Both the position numbers and the translations under genes were made by a program. DNA of 8,182 bases from Candidatus Eiseniibacteriota bacterium. GTDB taxonomy: Bacteria; Eisenbacteria; RBG-16-71-46; CAIMUX01; VGJL01. The notes beneath the pieces were generated by a model, which saw only the letters and a list, made by a program, of their open reading frames with translations, did not search any database and was not told where the DNA came from. Of the stretch, positions 7,041 through 8,182 are shown piece by piece. Within the stretch, counting starts at the first letter, position 1, and each line of letters opens with the position of its first letter. The stretch spans positions 1-8,182 of the forward strand of contig WJJW01000444.1 in assembly GCA_014729455.1 (NCBI GenBank), given 5' to 3'.

Positions 7041-8177
7041 GCGTCGATGTCCGCGCGATCCTGGAGGAGAGCCGCCGCAAGCTGGACCATCTGCGGAGCT
7101 TTCTTTGATCTGGATGCGAAGCGCAGCTCCATCGAGAAGCTCGAGCGGGAGATGGCCGCGGCCGACTTCTGGGATGATCCCGACGCCGCGCGCAAGCGGA
7201 TCCAGGCGTTGAAGGGGTCGCGGACCCAAGTGGAGCGCTGGGACCAGCTGGAGAGGCTCCACAGCGACCTGGAGACGATGATCGAGCTCTCGGAGGAAGA
7301 GGAGGCGAGCGAGTCGCAGGCGCGCTCCGAAGGGGAGGCGATCGCGCGGAAGCTCGAGCGCGAGCTCGGGACCTTCGAGCTGACGTCGTTCTTCGCCGGG
7401 GAGCTCGATTCCCACGACGCGGTCCTCTCGATCCATCCGGGAGCCGGAGGAACCGAGAGCCAGGACTGGGCGGAGATGCTGCTGCGGATGTACTTGCGTT
7501 GGGCCGAGGAGAACGGGTTCAAGGTCTCGATGCTCGACTACCAGGAGGGGGAAGAGGCGGGGATCAAGGATGCCACCATCGAGGTCCAGGGAGACTACGC
7601 CTACGGGTATCTGCAGGCGGAGGCAGGCGTGCAACGTCTCGTGCGGATCTCCCCGTACGACGCGGCGAAGCGCCGGCACACCTCCTTCGCGTCGGTCTTC
7701 GTCCTCCCTCAGGTCGACGAGCTGACCGACGTGGAGATCCGTGACGAGGAGCTCCGCGTCGACACGTATCGCGCGAGCGGCGCGGGCGGGCAGCACGTCA
7801 ACAAGACCGACTCGGCGGTGCGGATCACCCATCTCCCCACCGGGATCGTGGTGCAGTCGCAGGCGGAGAGGTCGCAGCACCGCAACCGCGACCACGCCAT
7901 GCGGATCCTCCGGGCCCGTCTCTACCAGCACTATCGGGAGGAAGAGCGGAAGAAGCTGGGTCATCTCGAGGAGGGCAAGCGCGAGATCGCCTTCGGGAGC
8001 CAGATCCGATCGTACGTCTTCCACCCCTATACGATGGTGAAGGACCACCGGACGGGCTGCGAGACCTCCGATGTGCAGGGGGTGATGGACGGCGACTTGA
8101 ACCCGTTCATCGACACGTGGCTGCGGACCCGTTCCCGTCCCGCCGACCGCGCCGACCGGACGAAGAAGGAGGCCTAG
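7037..8177 (+). CDS. prfB: Peptide chain release factor 2 (RF2), made by programmed +1 frameshift: join(7037..7105,7107..8177)
   Basis: RF2 reads UGA and UAA stop codons and triggers release of the finished protein on the ribosome. The first 23 codons end at an in-frame TGA (7106-7108). Skipping T7106 continues into 356 more codons, giving 379 residues (E. coli 365; the excess is mostly a charged C-terminal tail rich in Arg, Asp and Lys). The join LDHLRSFL / DLDAKR aligns with the E. coli junction around LRGYL / DYDAKK. The catalytic GGQ is at 250-252, in SGAGGQHVNK, with Ala at 246. The codon-reading tripeptide at 205-207 is Ser-Pro-Tyr rather than Ser-Pro-Phe. Other family segments are HPGAGGTESQDWAEML, RRHTSFASVFV and GSQIRSYVFHPY. 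RF1 is excluded because it has PxT and no such shift. The frameshift implies autoregulation: scarce RF2 lets the shift occur. The gene ends in TAG, which RF1 reads. Confidence 0.96.
7094..7109 (+). promoter_or_regulatory. Programmed +1 ribosomal frameshift site of prfB
   Basis: The sequence reads CGG AGC TTT CTT TGA T. CTT TGA is the classic slippery pair, where the peptidyl-tRNA on CUU slips onto UUU by skipping U7106. GGAG at 7095-7098 is a Shine-Dalgarno-like stimulator. Aligned codon for codon, CGGAGC sits exactly where E. coli prfB has AGGGGG, with one codon between it and CTT. The base after TGA is T, not the usual C. Confidence 0.93.
8166..8172 (+). promoter_or_regulatory. Shine-Dalgarno-like sequence for a probable next gene beyond the window
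   Basis: AAGGAGG lies within the last codons of prfB. No start codon occurs in the remaining bases, but a start at or just past 8182 would be at about 9 bases spacing. In many genomes prfB is followed by lysS, though nothing here identifies the next gene. The AAGAAGGAG stretch also encodes KKE of prfB, so it could be incidental. Confidence 0.4.
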
Positions 8178-8182
8178 GAAGA

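Noticed and set aside
7047..7106. Unshifted prfB start at ATG 7047, avoiding the frameshift
   Set aside because: Its 20 leading residues (MSARSWRRAAASW...) do not resemble RF2, whereas the other frame gives RF2-like helices ending LDHLRSFL. The ribosome binding site is 15 bases away, and the CTT TGA site is at the exact known position.
1..8182. Search for tRNA or rRNA genes, CRISPR arrays, insertion sequences, terminators or a novel defence system
   Set aside because: No long direct or inverted repeats, hairpin plus T-run, transposase-like or toxin-like product was seen; all space is taken by core genes. By eye only.

Overview
This window is a single, fully plus-strand, tightly packed cluster of core bacterial genes in high-GC DNA. 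The organism looks like a Gram-negative (diderm) bacterium, because a BamD-type outer-membrane assembly lipoprotein with a lipobox is encoded. The strong third-position G/C bias, the Ala/Arg/Glu-rich proteins and the unusual gene order suggest a deep-branching or uncultivated lineage (for example Eisenbacteria-, Gemmatimonadota- or FCB-like). That placement is inference only; nothing in the sequence fixes it.

Layout: (1) 1-1322, rimO, cut at its 5' end by the window edge; (2) 1319-2335, an uncharacterised exported protein with a C-terminal membrane anchor; (3) 2346-3152, bamD, from a TTG start; (4) 3149-3736, nadD, from a GTG start; (5) 3736-6420, polA, with all three Pol I activities apparently intact; (6) 6426-7040, coaE; (7) 7037-8177, prfB (release factor RF2), read through a programmed +1 frameshift at an in-frame UGA (7106-7108). 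A strong Shine-Dalgarno-like sequence at the very end suggests another gene starts just beyond the window.

Four of the six junctions overlap by 1-4 bases at a TGA stop (ATGA, GTGA, TGATG, ATGA). The other two gaps are 10 and 5 bases. There is no intergenic space for an internal promoter or terminator, so the set very probably forms one operon with translational coupling. No stretch of even 20 bases lacks a gene.

Functionally the cluster mixes ribosome modification (rimO), envelope biogenesis (the unknown protein and bamD), cofactor synthesis (nadD for NAD, coaE for CoA), DNA repair and replication (polA), and translation termination (prfB). No mobile element, CRISPR array, RNA gene or defence system is visible. 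The points most worth attention are the RF2 frameshift site with a non-canonical UGAU context, an RF2 with Ser-Pro-Tyr in place of the usual Ser-Pro-Phe stop-codon reader, and the unknown envelope protein next to bamD.
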